A stretch of 64,000 nt of DNA, taken from NCBI GenBank assembly GCA_051275515.1, contig JBNMOT010000002.1, forward strand, positions 27,697 to 91,696. The letters run 5' to 3'. A program made the translations under genes and the position numbers. Below, in pieces: positions 1 to 8,777 of the stretch. The first letter of the stretch is position 1. The number at the start of each line of letters is the position of its first letter. This DNA is from Oleispira sp051275515 (GTDB lineage: Bacteria > Pseudomonadota > Gammaproteobacteria > Pseudomonadales > Oceanobacteraceae). The notes beneath the pieces were generated by a model, which saw only the letters and a program-made list of their open reading frames with translations, was not told the DNA's origin and did not search any database.

Positions 1-109
1 TGCGAGTATTATTACCGTGAAAAGGGCGAATACAAGAGTAAGTGAGTGCCATAATAGAAAACAAGAAAAAATAGGCACAGACAGCAACGAGACGAGCGTA
101 GTAAAGCAT
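1..109 (-). CDS. plsC: 1-acyl-sn-glycerol-3-phosphate acyltransferase, N-terminal part
   Basis: Only the first 36 codons lie in the window; the gene runs off the left edge. The ATG at 109 is preceded in frame by a TGA seven nucleotides upstream (116-118), so it is the only plausible start. The translation begins MLYYARLVAV, continues as a hydrophobic membrane segment (about residues 5-27) and ends RPFHGNNTR. This matches the usual N-terminus of proteobacterial PlsC, a membrane segment followed by RPFHPDN. PlsC adds the second acyl chain to lysophosphatidate in phospholipid synthesis at the inner membrane. The catalytic HX4D motif would be outside the window, so the call rests on the N-terminus alone. 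Confidence 0.6.
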   Translation of the reverse strand, partial: MLYYARLVAVCAYFFLFSIMALTYSCIRPFHGNNTR

Positions 110-567
110 AGAGAGTCACACGGTATAAGAAAGCAAGAATTCAAATGAGCAATGAGTATACTCATCTAATTCTTTAGGTGTAATATAAAACTTACTTAAA
201 TTGACCTTTAAAGAAGACAAAACACTTCGCGAATAAGTGACTTAAAAGTAAGCGATTTTTATTGCGGGGGGAATCATCAGATTAATACGCCAAGCCTATT
301 AGTGTTACTTTTCTCACACTTAAGTATTGCTACAAGGAGTATTTTGCCCAGCACTCGCGGTAACTCGATGACTTAACCACAGGATCCTATGGATAACTTG
401 ACGTATAACTCATTCAAGCGTTTACTTTATTAAGCCTGTGCTTAATTCAATTATTCTTTAACCATATGCATTGATTATTCATATCACTGTCATTTATTTT
501 AGTGATGAATCACTCACGTCATTATCGATATGAACGCATTTCTATTCGATGTTTGTCAGTGCTCTCG
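110..567. other. intergenic region with three short palindromes
   Basis: No gene was recognised in these 458 bases between plsC and the cupin gene. The stretch is AT-rich. It holds a perfect 14-base palindrome at 152-165 (ATGAGTATACTCAT), 43-56 bases upstream of the plsC start and so placed like an operator. A second dyad lies at 429-446 (ATTAAGC, 4-base loop, GCTTAAT) and a third at 501-514 (AGTGAT, 2 bases, ATCACT). None is followed by a T run, so none is a convincing terminator. Confidence 0.45.
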
Positions 568-1233
568 TTAAACCGCAGGAAGGTGCCCTACTTTCACCAA
601 GATGACGGTATCTTGTTCGACATAAGGATTATGCTTACTCATATGTGGGCTTCGAAGCCAGCTGCCCGCAGGGTAGCGTCCATTTTCATCGATAAACTCG
701 CCGCTAATGACTAAAATTTCTTCACCTCTAAAGTGAGTATGAGGTTGAAAGTGCTCGCCAGCAGGCCAGAAAACTAACGCGACAGATTCGTTTACGACAG
801 AATTACTGAACTGATGCAGTGGCATGACTTTTAAGTGACCGATGCCTGGTAACCAATCAGTATTGCGTGTATCGATACGTACTTGTGAACGATCCTCAGG
901 TTGGAACTGATGCAGCTTCACAAATAACGTGCAGCCTTCTTTACTGAACGGCGCATGCTCAAAACCTTCTGGGTTACGCAGATAAGTCCCCGCTGAGTAA
1001 TCACCTGTTTCGTCTGAGAATATACCGTCTAATACAAAAATTTCTTCACCTAACGGATGTGGATGGGCGTTGAAGCTCGCACCGGCATCGTATTTAACCA
1101 TACTCGTTGCGTGGCCTTGCTCAGCGTCTTCTCTGGCCAAACGTTTACGCCAAACACCCGGCATTGGGCTGGCGTGCCAGTCTTCTAGATGACTGTCGAT
1201 AAAAACATGCTTACTGAAATCTAGGTTTAGCAT
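568..1233 (-). CDS. two-domain cupin protein (ChrR-like cupin)
   Basis: A 221-residue protein made of two tandem cupin folds. Each carries the metal-binding first cupin motif: His57, His59 and Glu63/64 in the first copy, His165, His167 and Glu171/172 in the second. The layout resembles the ChrR-type cupin family (cupin_7) seen in anti-sigma factor C-terminal halves and in small dioxygenase-like proteins. There is no zinc-finger N-terminal half as in true ChrR and no sigma-factor gene beside it, so an anti-sigma role is not supported. The substrate is unknown. The gene stands alone on the minus strand with a long structured upstream region. No clear ribosome binding site precedes the ATG. Confidence 0.7.
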   Translation of the reverse strand: MLNLDFSKHVFIDSHLEDWHASPMPGVWRKRLAREDAEQGHATSMVKYDAGASFNAHPHPLGEEIFVLDGIFSDETGDYSAGTYLRNPEGFEHAPFSKEGCTLFVKLHQFQPEDRSQVRIDTRNTDWLPGIGHLKVMPLHQFSNSVVNESVALVFWPAGEHFQPHTHFRGEEILVISGEFIDENGRYPAGSWLRSPHMSKHNPYVEQDTVILVKVGHLPAV

Positions 1234-1530
1234 AGGAGTAACTTTTTAGGCAATTAAACGATCCTTTATCTTAATGGGAAGGCAACTGAACAGTAAGTAC
1301 TTTCGGGTACCTAATGTTCAGATGCTTATAGTTCGGGATGCTTACAAAGGGTTATCGATACTCACTTTAATCAAATCTTCAGCGGTGATCGAGAGAAAAC
1401 TAATCGAGACTATAATGATTAAGAAACATGAAACAGCATTCATATTCATGATTTCAGTCAAAGCTGTTATATGAAAAGAAAGTTATACGAAGAGAGTGTT
1501 ATACAAAGATAGAACTACATAAATAATATT
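1234..1530. other. upstream region of the cupin gene with an imperfect hairpin
   Basis: No coding signal was found. The notable element is a hairpin at 1286-1321: CTGAACA pairs with TGTTCAG, then mismatch, TA/TA, mismatch, GTAC/GTAC, around a 6-base loop. It lies 50-90 bases upstream of the cupin start and could be an operator or part of its 5' untranslated region. The short open frame on the plus strand here has no recognisable family or ribosome binding site. Confidence 0.35.
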
Positions 1531-1562
1531 AAAAATCCTGCATCGTTGTGATACGACGCAGG
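1531..1562 (-). terminator. intrinsic terminator of the glnE-ilvE unit
   Basis: On the minus strand CCTGCGTCGT pairs with ACGATGCAGG (one G-T wobble) around a 6-base loop, followed by a short T run (1531-1535). It sits about 70 bases beyond the ilvE stop and has the form of a rho-independent terminator. Confidence 0.75.
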
Positions 1563-1628
1563 CTTTATTAGCGAACTGACATAAAAAGGAAAACCGTTAA
1601 GCCTCTTCTTTATTACTAAAGTCGAAGA

Positions 1629-2624
1629 CTAAACCTTTTCTAACCAGCCGTACTTATCTTCCGACTTGCCCCATTGAATATCATTTAACGCTTGGCGCAA
1701 TTTCAATGTCGTCTCCCCTGGCTCGCCCGATCCAACAGCAAACTCTTGCCCATTATGAATCAAGGTGCCAACCGGTGTTAAAACCGCTGCCGTACCAGAA
1801 AGTGCCGCCTCAGTACCGGGTTTTCGTGCTCGTTCGATTAGCTCAGTGACGGTGAAGTCGCGTTCGGTTACCGTCATCCCAGCATCTCTAGCGATGGTTA
1901 ATATAGAATCGCGAGTAACGCCGTGTAAGAAACAGCTGTCTAATGCCTTGGTGATGATTTCATTGCCATCAATGAGAATGAAGTTAGCGGCGCCCGTTTC
2001 TTGAACATCGCCATTAGGGCAAAACAGAATTTGATCGGCATTGCATTCGTTACGTGCGCGCGAGATAGGGCCTAATGCGCTGGCGTAATTTCCGCCACTT
2101 TTAATCATGCCCATATGGGGTGCACAACGCATTCCATCTTCTTCTAATAAAAGTCTTAAGGGCTTAGCGCCGCCGGTAAAATAATCACCAACAGGCGATA
2201 AAAGCACATACAACAAAGAGCATGCTGAAGGTGCTGCTGCTTTGCCGATCGCGGGCTCTGTACCAATATGAGTCGGACGAATATACATAGAGCCCGGGGG
2301 ACTAGGAACTTCATTGGCATACAGTCCAACGGCCTCTTTGATCATTTGGGCAAGCTGATCTTTATTGATTTCAGGCAGGCTTAATAATTCACTGCTTTGA
2401 GACATGCGCTTAATATTGGCATCCATGCGAAAAATATTAACGCTGCCATCTTCGTGTTTAAACGCTTTCAAACCTTCAAAGCACGTGCTTGAATAATGCA
2501 AGACATGTGCGCCAGGGTGAAGGTCTAATTTGTCGGATGGAACGATGCTTGACGCTGTCCAAGAATTATTGTCGAAAGATGCCAATGCCATTTTCGGCAT
2601 GAAAACTGTTCCAAATGCGGACAT
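1629..2624 (-). CDS. ilvE: branched-chain amino acid aminotransferase
   Basis: PLP-dependent class IV aminotransferase that performs the last step of leucine, isoleucine and valine synthesis (and the first of their breakdown), using glutamate. The 331 residues show the YFTGGAKP region, the GMIKSGGNY motif with the Schiff-base lysine (about Lys175) and the late VQETGAANF segment typical of the long IlvE subclass. The frame extends 11 codons further to a TTG, but the ATG at 2624 has an AGGA at good spacing and fits the family start (MSAFGTVF), so it is preferred. It lies 39 bases downstream of glnE on the same strand, an order also known in Pseudomonas, and is probably cotranscribed with it; a terminator follows. 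Confidence 0.93.
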   Translation of the reverse strand: MSAFGTVFMPKMALASFDNNSWTASSIVPSDKLDLHPGAHVLHYSSTCFEGLKAFKHEDGSVNIFRMDANIKRMSQSSELLSLPEINKDQLAQMIKEAVGLYANEVPSPPGSMYIRPTHIGTEPAIGKAAAPSACSLLYVLLSPVGDYFTGGAKPLRLLLEEDGMRCAPHMGMIKSGGNYASALGPISRARNECNADQILFCPNGDVQETGAANFILIDGNEIITKALDSCFLHGVTRDSILTIARDAGMTVTERDFTVTELIERARKPGTEAALSGTAAVLTPVGTLIHNGQEFAVGSGEPGETTLKLRQALNDIQWGKSEDKYGWLEKV

Positions 2625-2663
2625 GTCTATTCCTAAACTCAATATAGTATTGTGCAATGTTAA

Positions 2664-5600
2664 TTATCGATCTGCATCGGTCGCGAGCCAAGATGACCAA
2701 AGGGAGATGACATTGTTGATTTTAATATCAAAGCCTAATCGAACCAATTCATTCTGGGTGATTAGTAAATCTTGTTTTTGCAGTGCGCGTTTATGGGTTT
2801 CAACGCGATAGGCCAGGTAGGTTTCCTGGAGGGTCTGACAGTCTTGTGAACTCATCAGGCCACAGCGAACAAAGGCTTCTAATAACCGCATATTGTCGGT
2901 TACGTGCGTGAGTTCTGGGTATTGGTGTGACAACGCGAGCACACCGTACTGCACCATAAATTCGATATCAACAATGCCACCGGCATCTTGTTTCAGCTGA
3001 AAGCATACATCGGTAGTATTTTTCGAGCCAAGATTATCCCTCATTTTCTGGCGCATGGCTTGCACTTCTTCACTCAAAATAGACTTTTCTCGCGTGATTG
3101 TGAGTATTTTCGCACGAACTTCTTCAAATTTGACTTGCACCGCATGACTGCCTGAAACCTTACGGGCACGCACTAAGGCTTGGTGTTCCCAAGTCCAAGC
3201 ATTTTCTTGTTGATACTTTTCGAAACCTGACAAAGACGTCGCGATCATGCCGGATGCGCCGGAAGGCCGCAAGCGCATGTCAATGTCATACAGTTCTCCA
3301 GCACGGGTTTGCGTGCTGAGAATGTGTATCATGCGTTGGCCCATGCGAGTATAGAATACACCGTTATCCAGTTCACGCGTCCCTGAGGTGGATTTACCTC
3401 TGGCCGTATCGTAGAGGAAAACGAGGTCCAAATCTGAGCCATAGCTAAGTTCCAGCCCACCCAATTTTCCATAACCAACAACGATGAATTCAGGTTCTAA
3501 GACTTCTTCATCTTGAGCATTACGTGGATAACCGTATTTCGCCACGACTTGTTGCCACGCTAGATGACTGACTTTATCAAGCAAAACTTCCGCTAAGTTG
3601 GTCAGGTAATCACTTACCTGCATTAATGTTAATGTGCCTTGCACCTCATTTGCGGCTGCGCGCAATTTGTGGGCATTGGCGAAGTGACGCAGCTGATCCA
3701 TTTGCTGTTCAAGATCACCCTCGTCGATGCGCAATAATCTCAGGTGCAGTTCTGTTACCAAATCTTGTTTGGTCACAGGGCTATAAAATTGCTGAGGGTT
3801 GAGCAATTCATCTAAAAGAATCGGCGCTTGGGCAATGTAGTCAGCGACCCAAGGGCTGATAGAGCATAATTTAACGAGATGCTTTAACGCAGAAGGGTTT
3901 TCACTTAATAACACCAGATACACAGTACGCCTGAGAGTGGCACTGATGATAGGAAGAATGCGTTCTAAGGTATTTACTGGGTAGTCACTTTTCCAAACCC
4001 TTCTTAATAATAAAGGCATTAAAGTATCAAGACGTTCACGCCCGATGGTTTGCATCGAGTTGATGGCACGTGAGTCGCGGAACTTTGTTATATGATTAAT
4101 AACCGTGTCGCTCTGGGTGCATGGGAATTGTTTTAAAAAGGCCTGCTCTTCTAACTCATCGCTACGGCTGTCATCGCCATCAAAGTTGCCATGCCATAAG
4201 TCTTGCCATGCTTCTTTCTCAATCTTGTTATGGGTATGTTCATCCGTCGAGTCTTGATCCTCATCGGCAGGGGCTACGATTTGAGCGAAGTGATGACTTA
4301 CGTTTTCTCTTTGAACATCCAGTTCGATTAGAAATTCTTGCCACGTTGGAAAGCCCATGGCAAACGCCACTCGGGTTTGAGCAAGATCAGAATATTGGTA
4401 TTCATCGCTGGGCAGCAGCTGAGTTTGTTCGTCGTTAAGCGCCTGAATGACGTGTTCAGTGTCACGTAAAAATAAATAGGCTTGGCGTAATTCTTTACAA
4501 GCTCTCAAGGGAAGGTAACCTTCACCCTCTAAAATACTAAGCACGATTAACAATTCGCGGGTTTGTAATTCTTTCTCCTGGCCCCCACGAATTAATTGAA
4601 AAGCCTGCACAACAAATTCAATTTCACGAATACCACCAGAGCCAAGTTTTACATTGGCCTGCAAACCACGGCGGCGAACTTCGGTATTAATCATGGCCTT
4701 CATTGAACGTAACGATTCAAACGCACTATAGTCGACGTATTGACGGTAGACAAAAGGACGTAATATGGACAGTAGCTCTTTGCCCGTAGCAGTCACTTCT
4801 GCGTCAACAGATGGCAGACCATCACTGGTAATAATACGGGCTTTCACCATGGCGTATCGTTCCCAATCACGCCCTTGAGTTTGATAATACTCTTCAACGG
4901 AAGCAAAGTTCATCACCAATGGGCCGCTATCACCATAAGGACGTAAACGCATATCCGTACGAAAAACAAAGCCATCAATGGTGGTATTGTCGAGGGCTTG
5001 AATGAGTTTTTGGCCCACCTTGATAAAAAACTCTTGGTTCGATAACTCGCGCTTACCGGCTGCATTACCAGTGGTCATTCCCGATTCAGGATAGGCAAAA
5101 ATCAAATCAATATCGGAACTTAAATTCAGCTCATGAGCCCCCAACTTACCCATGCCTAATACCAGCAAATGTTGTTCTTCTTGACTGTTTTTTCCAATCG
5201 GCCGGCCATGCTTTTCCACCAATAGGGCATGAACGTGGTTCAGTCCTTGAGCAATACACACATCGGCCATATCCGACAGCATGCGGGTCGTATCCATGGT
5301 ATTCGCCAGACGTAATAAGTCGCGCCAAATAATATGGATTTGAGTACGACGGCGAAAAATACGCAGGGCTTTAAAAAGCGGTTCTTCACTGGGAAGTTCT
5401 ATTTCCGCTTGCTCGTTATTCGCGGAGGCGTTGATCAGCCCAAGTAAGTTTTGCTCCAGTTGTTTGATATTCAGTTGGTTGGTTAGTTCTTCTGAGCGCA
5501 CCTGCTGAAAAAAATATTCGCCTTCAATCGCTATGTTATCGGCAACAAAAGCGCTGATACTACAGACTTTCTTTACATCAGCTTGCTGTTTGGGAGAGAG

Positions 5601-5729
5601 CGAACTGAATAATTTCGGCAACGCTAAACCCCGGGATTCAAATGCGGTCGCGAGCTTGTCTTGTATTGTGTCCCAATAGTCATCGAGTTGTTCAGGATAG
5701 GCAATCTGCGGGTATGTTGTAAGGCTCAT
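2664..5729 (-). CDS. glnE: bifunctional glutamine synthetase adenylyltransferase/adenylyl-removing enzyme
   Basis: Controls glutamine synthetase by adding AMP to a tyrosine (C-terminal domain) or removing it by phosphorolysis (N-terminal domain), in response to PII and glutamine. Both nucleotidyltransferase cores are visible: GMGKLGAHELNLSSDIDL near residue 190 and GYGKLGGLELSYGSDLDL near residue 750, each with the G-S-D-x-D metal-binding pattern. At 1021 residues it is longer than the E. coli enzyme (946); part of the difference is an acidic, His-containing linker around residues 485-525. An AGGA seven bases before the ATG supports this start. ilvE follows directly. Confidence 0.95.
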   Translation of the reverse strand: MSLTTYPQIAYPEQLDDYWDTIQDKLATAFESRGLALPKLFSSLSPKQQADVKKVCSISAFVADNIAIEGEYFFQQVRSEELTNQLNIKQLEQNLLGLINASANNEQAEIELPSEEPLFKALRIFRRRTQIHIIWRDLLRLANTMDTTRMLSDMADVCIAQGLNHVHALLVEKHGRPIGKNSQEEQHLLVLGMGKLGAHELNLSSDIDLIFAYPESGMTTGNAAGKRELSNQEFFIKVGQKLIQALDNTTIDGFVFRTDMRLRPYGDSGPLVMNFASVEEYYQTQGRDWERYAMVKARIITSDGLPSVDAEVTATGKELLSILRPFVYRQYVDYSAFESLRSMKAMINTEVRRRGLQANVKLGSGGIREIEFVVQAFQLIRGGQEKELQTRELLIVLSILEGEGYLPLRACKELRQAYLFLRDTEHVIQALNDEQTQLLPSDEYQYSDLAQTRVAFAMGFPTWQEFLIELDVQRENVSHHFAQIVAPADEDQDSTDEHTHNKIEKEAWQDLWHGNFDGDDSRSDELEEQAFLKQFPCTQSDTVINHITKFRDSRAINSMQTIGRERLDTLMPLLLRRVWKSDYPVNTLERILPIISATLRRTVYLVLLSENPSALKHLVKLCSISPWVADYIAQAPILLDELLNPQQFYSPVTKQDLVTELHLRLLRIDEGDLEQQMDQLRHFANAHKLRAAANEVQGTLTLMQVSDYLTNLAEVLLDKVSHLAWQQVVAKYGYPRNAQDEEVLEPEFIVVGYGKLGGLELSYGSDLDLVFLYDTARGKSTSGTRELDNGVFYTRMGQRMIHILSTQTRAGELYDIDMRLRPSGASGMIATSLSGFEKYQQENAWTWEHQALVRARKVSGSHAVQVKFEEVRAKILTITREKSILSEEVQAMRQKMRDNLGSKNTTDVCFQLKQDAGGIVDIEFMVQYGVLALSHQYPELTHVTDNMRLLEAFVRCGLMSSQDCQTLQETYLAYRVETHKRALQKQDLLITQNELVRLGFDIKINNVISLWSSWLATDADR

Positions 5730-6021
5730 GAGTCGTCCTAAATTGGGTATGCCGAATGGGTGTAAATCGAATCAAGGATGTCGTTGAATATGGTTATCAG
5801 TGTAGAGGAAAATAGCAGAGGGGAGTAGTGATAGCGTTCATTATGAGTGCTGTGAAAACAACGCGTGCAATGACTCATTAAGGCTAAGAAACCATTATTA
5901 TCGTTATTTAGAGTTAGTTTTGATGAGGACAGGCAAGATTGATTTGCCTTAAGGATACAGTGCCATAGAATGCATTCAAATCAATGTCGGTATTCGTAGT
6001 AAGGGAATGTAGAGGCATCAC

Positions 6022-7043
6022 ATGGATAGAAACGGCAGTACAAAAAAAGTAGCATTACATATTGTTGAAAAGCAGTTACCGGTTGATCAGCTAATCATTA
6101 TTTTATATGACTCCCCAACGCAAGCTACCTACAATCACTTTAAATCGGTTAACGCTCACGTAAAAGACGGTATTGCTCGAGTAGGGCAGGTTGTTTTACT
6201 TTCTCCAGAAAATTCGCAGGAATGCACCCTTGAAGAGGTGGCGTTTTTAAACGTAGCGGAAGCCGTTGATCAGGAGTTGCTCAAGTTAAGCAATGCTGAA
6301 AAAGAAATACTTGCCAAGCGCTATGAGTTTTTATCAAGCGTTGCTAGTTACAACGGCCTTCTTTTAGGTGTAAGTAATACAACGTGGAAGGCTCATACAA
6401 CCCAAGTTGAACATATTCTGAAAGAGCTTGAGAGAACGTATGTCGCGAGTTACAAAAGCACGGGCAATCTCAATAATTCCAGCTTCTTTGTGCAAAGAAA
6501 AGTCTTATTTACTCGATTAAATACAGCACTTAATCGTTTTGGACAACCAATATTAGGTGGAAACTTATTTGCTGGTGATGTACGAAGTAACTTAGGGTTG
6601 AGTAGTAAAAGTATCATTCATCAATGGAATAAAAATCCTGGCAGTGTTGCTACTATTCCTGATTTTAAAAAGAATTATACGACGGTCGCAGGAATGGCGA
6701 AGAACTTAAAACGTGTGGGGTATGTTGGAATAGCATTAACGGGTATTGATGCCGCGGCAACATTCAGAAGGCTTGTACTGTTGGTGATGATGCTGCTTGT
6801 AGTAAATCTAAATATACTCAAACTGGAAAGGCGGGAGGTAGTGTTTTAGGAGGGATTGGTGGCGGTTTTCTATCCAGTTGGGCCGTGTGTACTATAGCCT
6901 TTGGTTTACCATCGGGGGGAACAAGTGCTTTTTGGTGTGCGGTTGTTGCTGGTTCCGTGGGTGGCTATGCAGGAGGGATGAATGGTGGTTATGCAGGAAA
7001 TAAAGGAGGGGAATTTATTTACCAAATGAATTCCAATAATTAA
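6022..7043 (+). pseudogene. toxin-like protein with glycine-rich membrane domain, disrupted by a one-base frameshift
   Basis: The intact first frame (6022-6849) gives about 246 sensible residues and then drops into an out-of-frame tail. Near 6759-6760 the other frame takes over and runs to the TAA at 7041-7043. Restoring one A (GCGGCAAC to GCGGCAAAC) gives ...GIDAAANIQKACTVGDD, continuing for about 93 residues. The continuation has two Cys, a KYTQTGKAGG segment and a Gly/Ala-rich zipper (GGIGGGF, GSVGGYAGGMNGGYAGNKGG) typical of membrane-inserting segments. The repaired protein would be about 340 residues. The N-terminal half is soluble and not assigned to a named family; from memory, similar proteins occur near polymorphic or type VI effector genes in Pseudomonas. 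One base after its stop comes a small membrane protein, as expected for an immunity partner. The frameshift could be decay or a sequencing error. Confidence 0.6.
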
Positions 7044-7044
7044 T

Positions 7045-7419
7045 ATGTCACTGCAATTTACTGAGATTGTTTTTTTGAACTTATTGCTCCTATGGGGATC
7101 TGGAATTTTAATTTGGGTTGGAATGGTCATTTATTTAAAAATGAAATGGCTGCTGATACTCGAAGATCAACTTGATGATGGTATCCGGTTTTATTCTTTA
7201 AATATATTCTTGGCGGGACAAGGTATCTTACAATATGCAACCGTTTTTATAAGTTCGTTTCATGCTAAGCGATACGGAATGCTTGAGAAAAGGAAAAATG
7301 TTCCAAAGCATGTCCAGAGACTATTCATATTTGCTTTCTTTTGGTTTATGACAAGTTGTTTATTTATGATATCAAGTTTCATTATTCTTGAGGTCTATAT
7401 TAAACCTGAAAAAATCTAA
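7045..7419 (+). CDS. small three-helix membrane protein, candidate immunity protein
   Basis: A 124-residue protein with three predicted membrane helices (about residues 7-31, 48-71 and 91-119) and a basic cytoplasmic stretch between the second and third (KRYGMLEKRKNVPKH). I do not recognise a named family. Its ATG lies one base after the stop of the frameshift-corrected upstream gene, so the two are translationally coupled in the repaired reading. A pore-forming effector followed by a small polytopic inner-membrane protein is the classic effector/immunity layout, because such immunity proteins block the pore in the membrane. The immunity role is inference from position and topology only. Confidence 0.5.
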   Translation: MSLQFTEIVFLNLLLLWGSGILIWVGMVIYLKMKWLLILEDQLDDGIRFYSLNIFLAGQGILQYATVFISSFHAKRYGMLEKRKNVPKHVQRLFIFAFFWFMTSCLFMISSFIILEVYIKPEKI

Positions 7420-7502
7420 ATAGTATTTGTTGCTAGTATGCCTTCGGATATTTGATTGTCTAGTCTGTAGAAATAATAGTGTTAATCAAAGTCTATGAAC
7501 TA

Positions 7503-7553
7503 AAAAATAGAGTAAGATGCCGATTTCATGCTGAAAAAAACCGGCATCCTACT
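7503..7553 (-). terminator. intrinsic terminator after the patatin-like gene
   Basis: A 12-base dyad at 7511-7522 and 7541-7552 (AGTAAGATGCCG against CGGCATCCTACT, one wobble on the minus strand) overlaps the end of the patatin gene. On the minus strand it is followed by a T run at 7503-7507. The plus-strand side has no T run, so it most likely stops minus-strand transcripts. Confidence 0.7.
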
Positions 7554-8610
7554 ATAAAATACTCTCTATCGGCATAACCGCACTGCGTGCGCCATCTTTT
7601 ACTAATGCAGCATGTAAATCGTCAACCAGTTGATTGGTTGCATCAAGTACCGTATGCCAGTACGCCTCCCTGTCTTCGTTTGACAAGTCTATAAAATCTT
7701 TTCTATCAGGAATTTTTCCGTAGGGCAGTCCTGCTATAAAAGATTCTGAAGGCGCTAACATCACAACATTATCGTAGTTTTTAGCTTTAGCCTTGCGCCA
7801 AGGAATGCTTTTATCGAGCCAGCCTGGGGTGATTATAGGAAAGAAGTGGGGATAAAAGACCAAGCCGTCTTCAACATTAAACGGGCCTGCAAAATGGTAA
7901 TCGACTAAACCCCCATCCCAGTGCCAACGATCTTTTCCACCGGGTATTTTTGTCGGTGCCATCACCATAGGAATCGCACCCGAGGCAACGAGGGATTGGG
8001 ATAGATTTTCGGGTGTGAGTGCAATCGTCTCTGGTACAAAGAAATAAGGTGATGTACTTCTATGGGGACTAATAATGACTCTGGGATACAAAGCTTTCAC
8101 GGCGTTAGCGGAAAATAGATTACCAAACGCCGCCGATAATAGCCCAATACCTTGAGCAACTTTAGAGTGACCATTTAATAATTTTCGGTTTCTGACGGCC
8201 ACTATATGTAGCTTTCTTAATGGGTTATTAACAACTTCTTTCGCCCTGCTTTTAGAAAATAATTGAGATAATACCTTGTCGATATATTGACCAATTTCTA
8301 TCGGGGTTAGATTATTGCTGTAGCGCTGGTGAGTATAAAGGTGTTCAAACTCCTTAAAGGTCTTTAACGGATCGCTTTGAGCATAACAAGCCATACGCCA
8401 AGAGCCGATGCTTGAGCCTAATAATGATATAGACTGAGGTGCTTTAGGAAAAAAATGCTCACTCAAATATTGATCAAGCCGACTGAGCATTAACCACTTA
8501 GGGCCTCCACTAGCCCCTACCATCAGTTTGATACGCTCTGGTCTTAAGCCATGCTGCTGTATTTCTGCCAGTGCTTTTTTACCCGCTAATATTTGTAAAG
8601 CCATCATCAT
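7552..8610 (-). CDS. patatin-like phospholipase/acyl hydrolase
   Basis: A 352-residue predicted lipid acyl hydrolase. Near the N-terminus it has a glycine-rich oxyanion loop (GASGGPKW, about residues 32-39) and the nucleophile elbow GSSIG (about 65-69, catalytic Ser67). The second member of the Ser-Asp dyad is in DGG near residue 230 (WHWDGGLVDY). No signal peptide or membrane helix is seen, so it is probably cytoplasmic or peripheral to the membrane. It is a single-gene unit with its own terminator. The substrate, whether phospholipid, lysophospholipid or storage lipid, cannot be read from sequence. Confidence 0.8.
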   Translation of the reverse strand: MMMALQILAGKKALAEIQQHGLRPERIKLMVGASGGPKWLMLSRLDQYLSEHFFPKAPQSISLLGSSIGSWRMACYAQSDPLKTFKEFEHLYTHQRYSNNLTPIEIGQYIDKVLSQLFSKSRAKEVVNNPLRKLHIVAVRNRKLLNGHSKVAQGIGLLSAAFGNLFSANAVKALYPRVIISPHRSTSPYFFVPETIALTPENLSQSLVASGAIPMVMAPTKIPGGKDRWHWDGGLVDYHFAGPFNVEDGLVFYPHFFPIITPGWLDKSIPWRKAKAKNYDNVVMLAPSESFIAGLPYGKIPDRKDFIDLSNEDREAYWHTVLDATNQLVDDLHAALVKDGARSAVMPIESIL

Positions 8611-8728
8611 CTACCTAATTAACCAAGTGCATATAGTGCCGGAGTTAATATTGAGCGCAATAGTTTCGTTGTTATCTTGAGTAAACACAGTGTTGCGGAA
8701 ATATCATGAAGGGATTAAAAGGTGGTTG

Positions 8729-8769
8729 GGCCCTCTCGAAAGGGCAGGGTAGGTGAAATTACCCTGCCT
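8729..8769 (-). terminator. two adjoining hairpins downstream of hsp20
   Basis: A perfect 9-base stem (GGCAGGGTA/TACCCTGCC, 8-base loop) lies at 8743-8769 just past the hsp20 stop. It overlaps a second hairpin at 8729-8745 (GCCCT/AGGGC). Only a short TTTT follows on the minus strand some distance away, so it is either a weak terminator or a structure protecting the 3' end. Confidence 0.45.
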
Positions 8770-8777
8770 AAACTGTA

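Noticed and set aside
502..714. Short open frame on the plus strand overlapping the cupin gene end
   Set aside because: No ribosome binding site or family; most of it is antisense to the cupin gene.
568..1233. Anti-sigma factor ChrR role for the double cupin
   Set aside because: No N-terminal zinc-binding anti-sigma half and no ECF sigma gene adjacent.
1274..1474. 66-codon open frame upstream of the cupin gene
   Set aside because: No recognisable domain, no ribosome binding site, sits in an AT-rich gap and overlaps a hairpin.
6750..6770. Programmed frameshift in the toxin-like gene
   Set aside because: No slippery heptamer or downstream pseudoknot was seen; a one-base deletion explains the data more simply.
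6906..7130. Minus-strand frame within the toxin/immunity locus
   Set aside because: Antisense to the restored toxin frame and the membrane protein gene; composition explained by the opposite strand.
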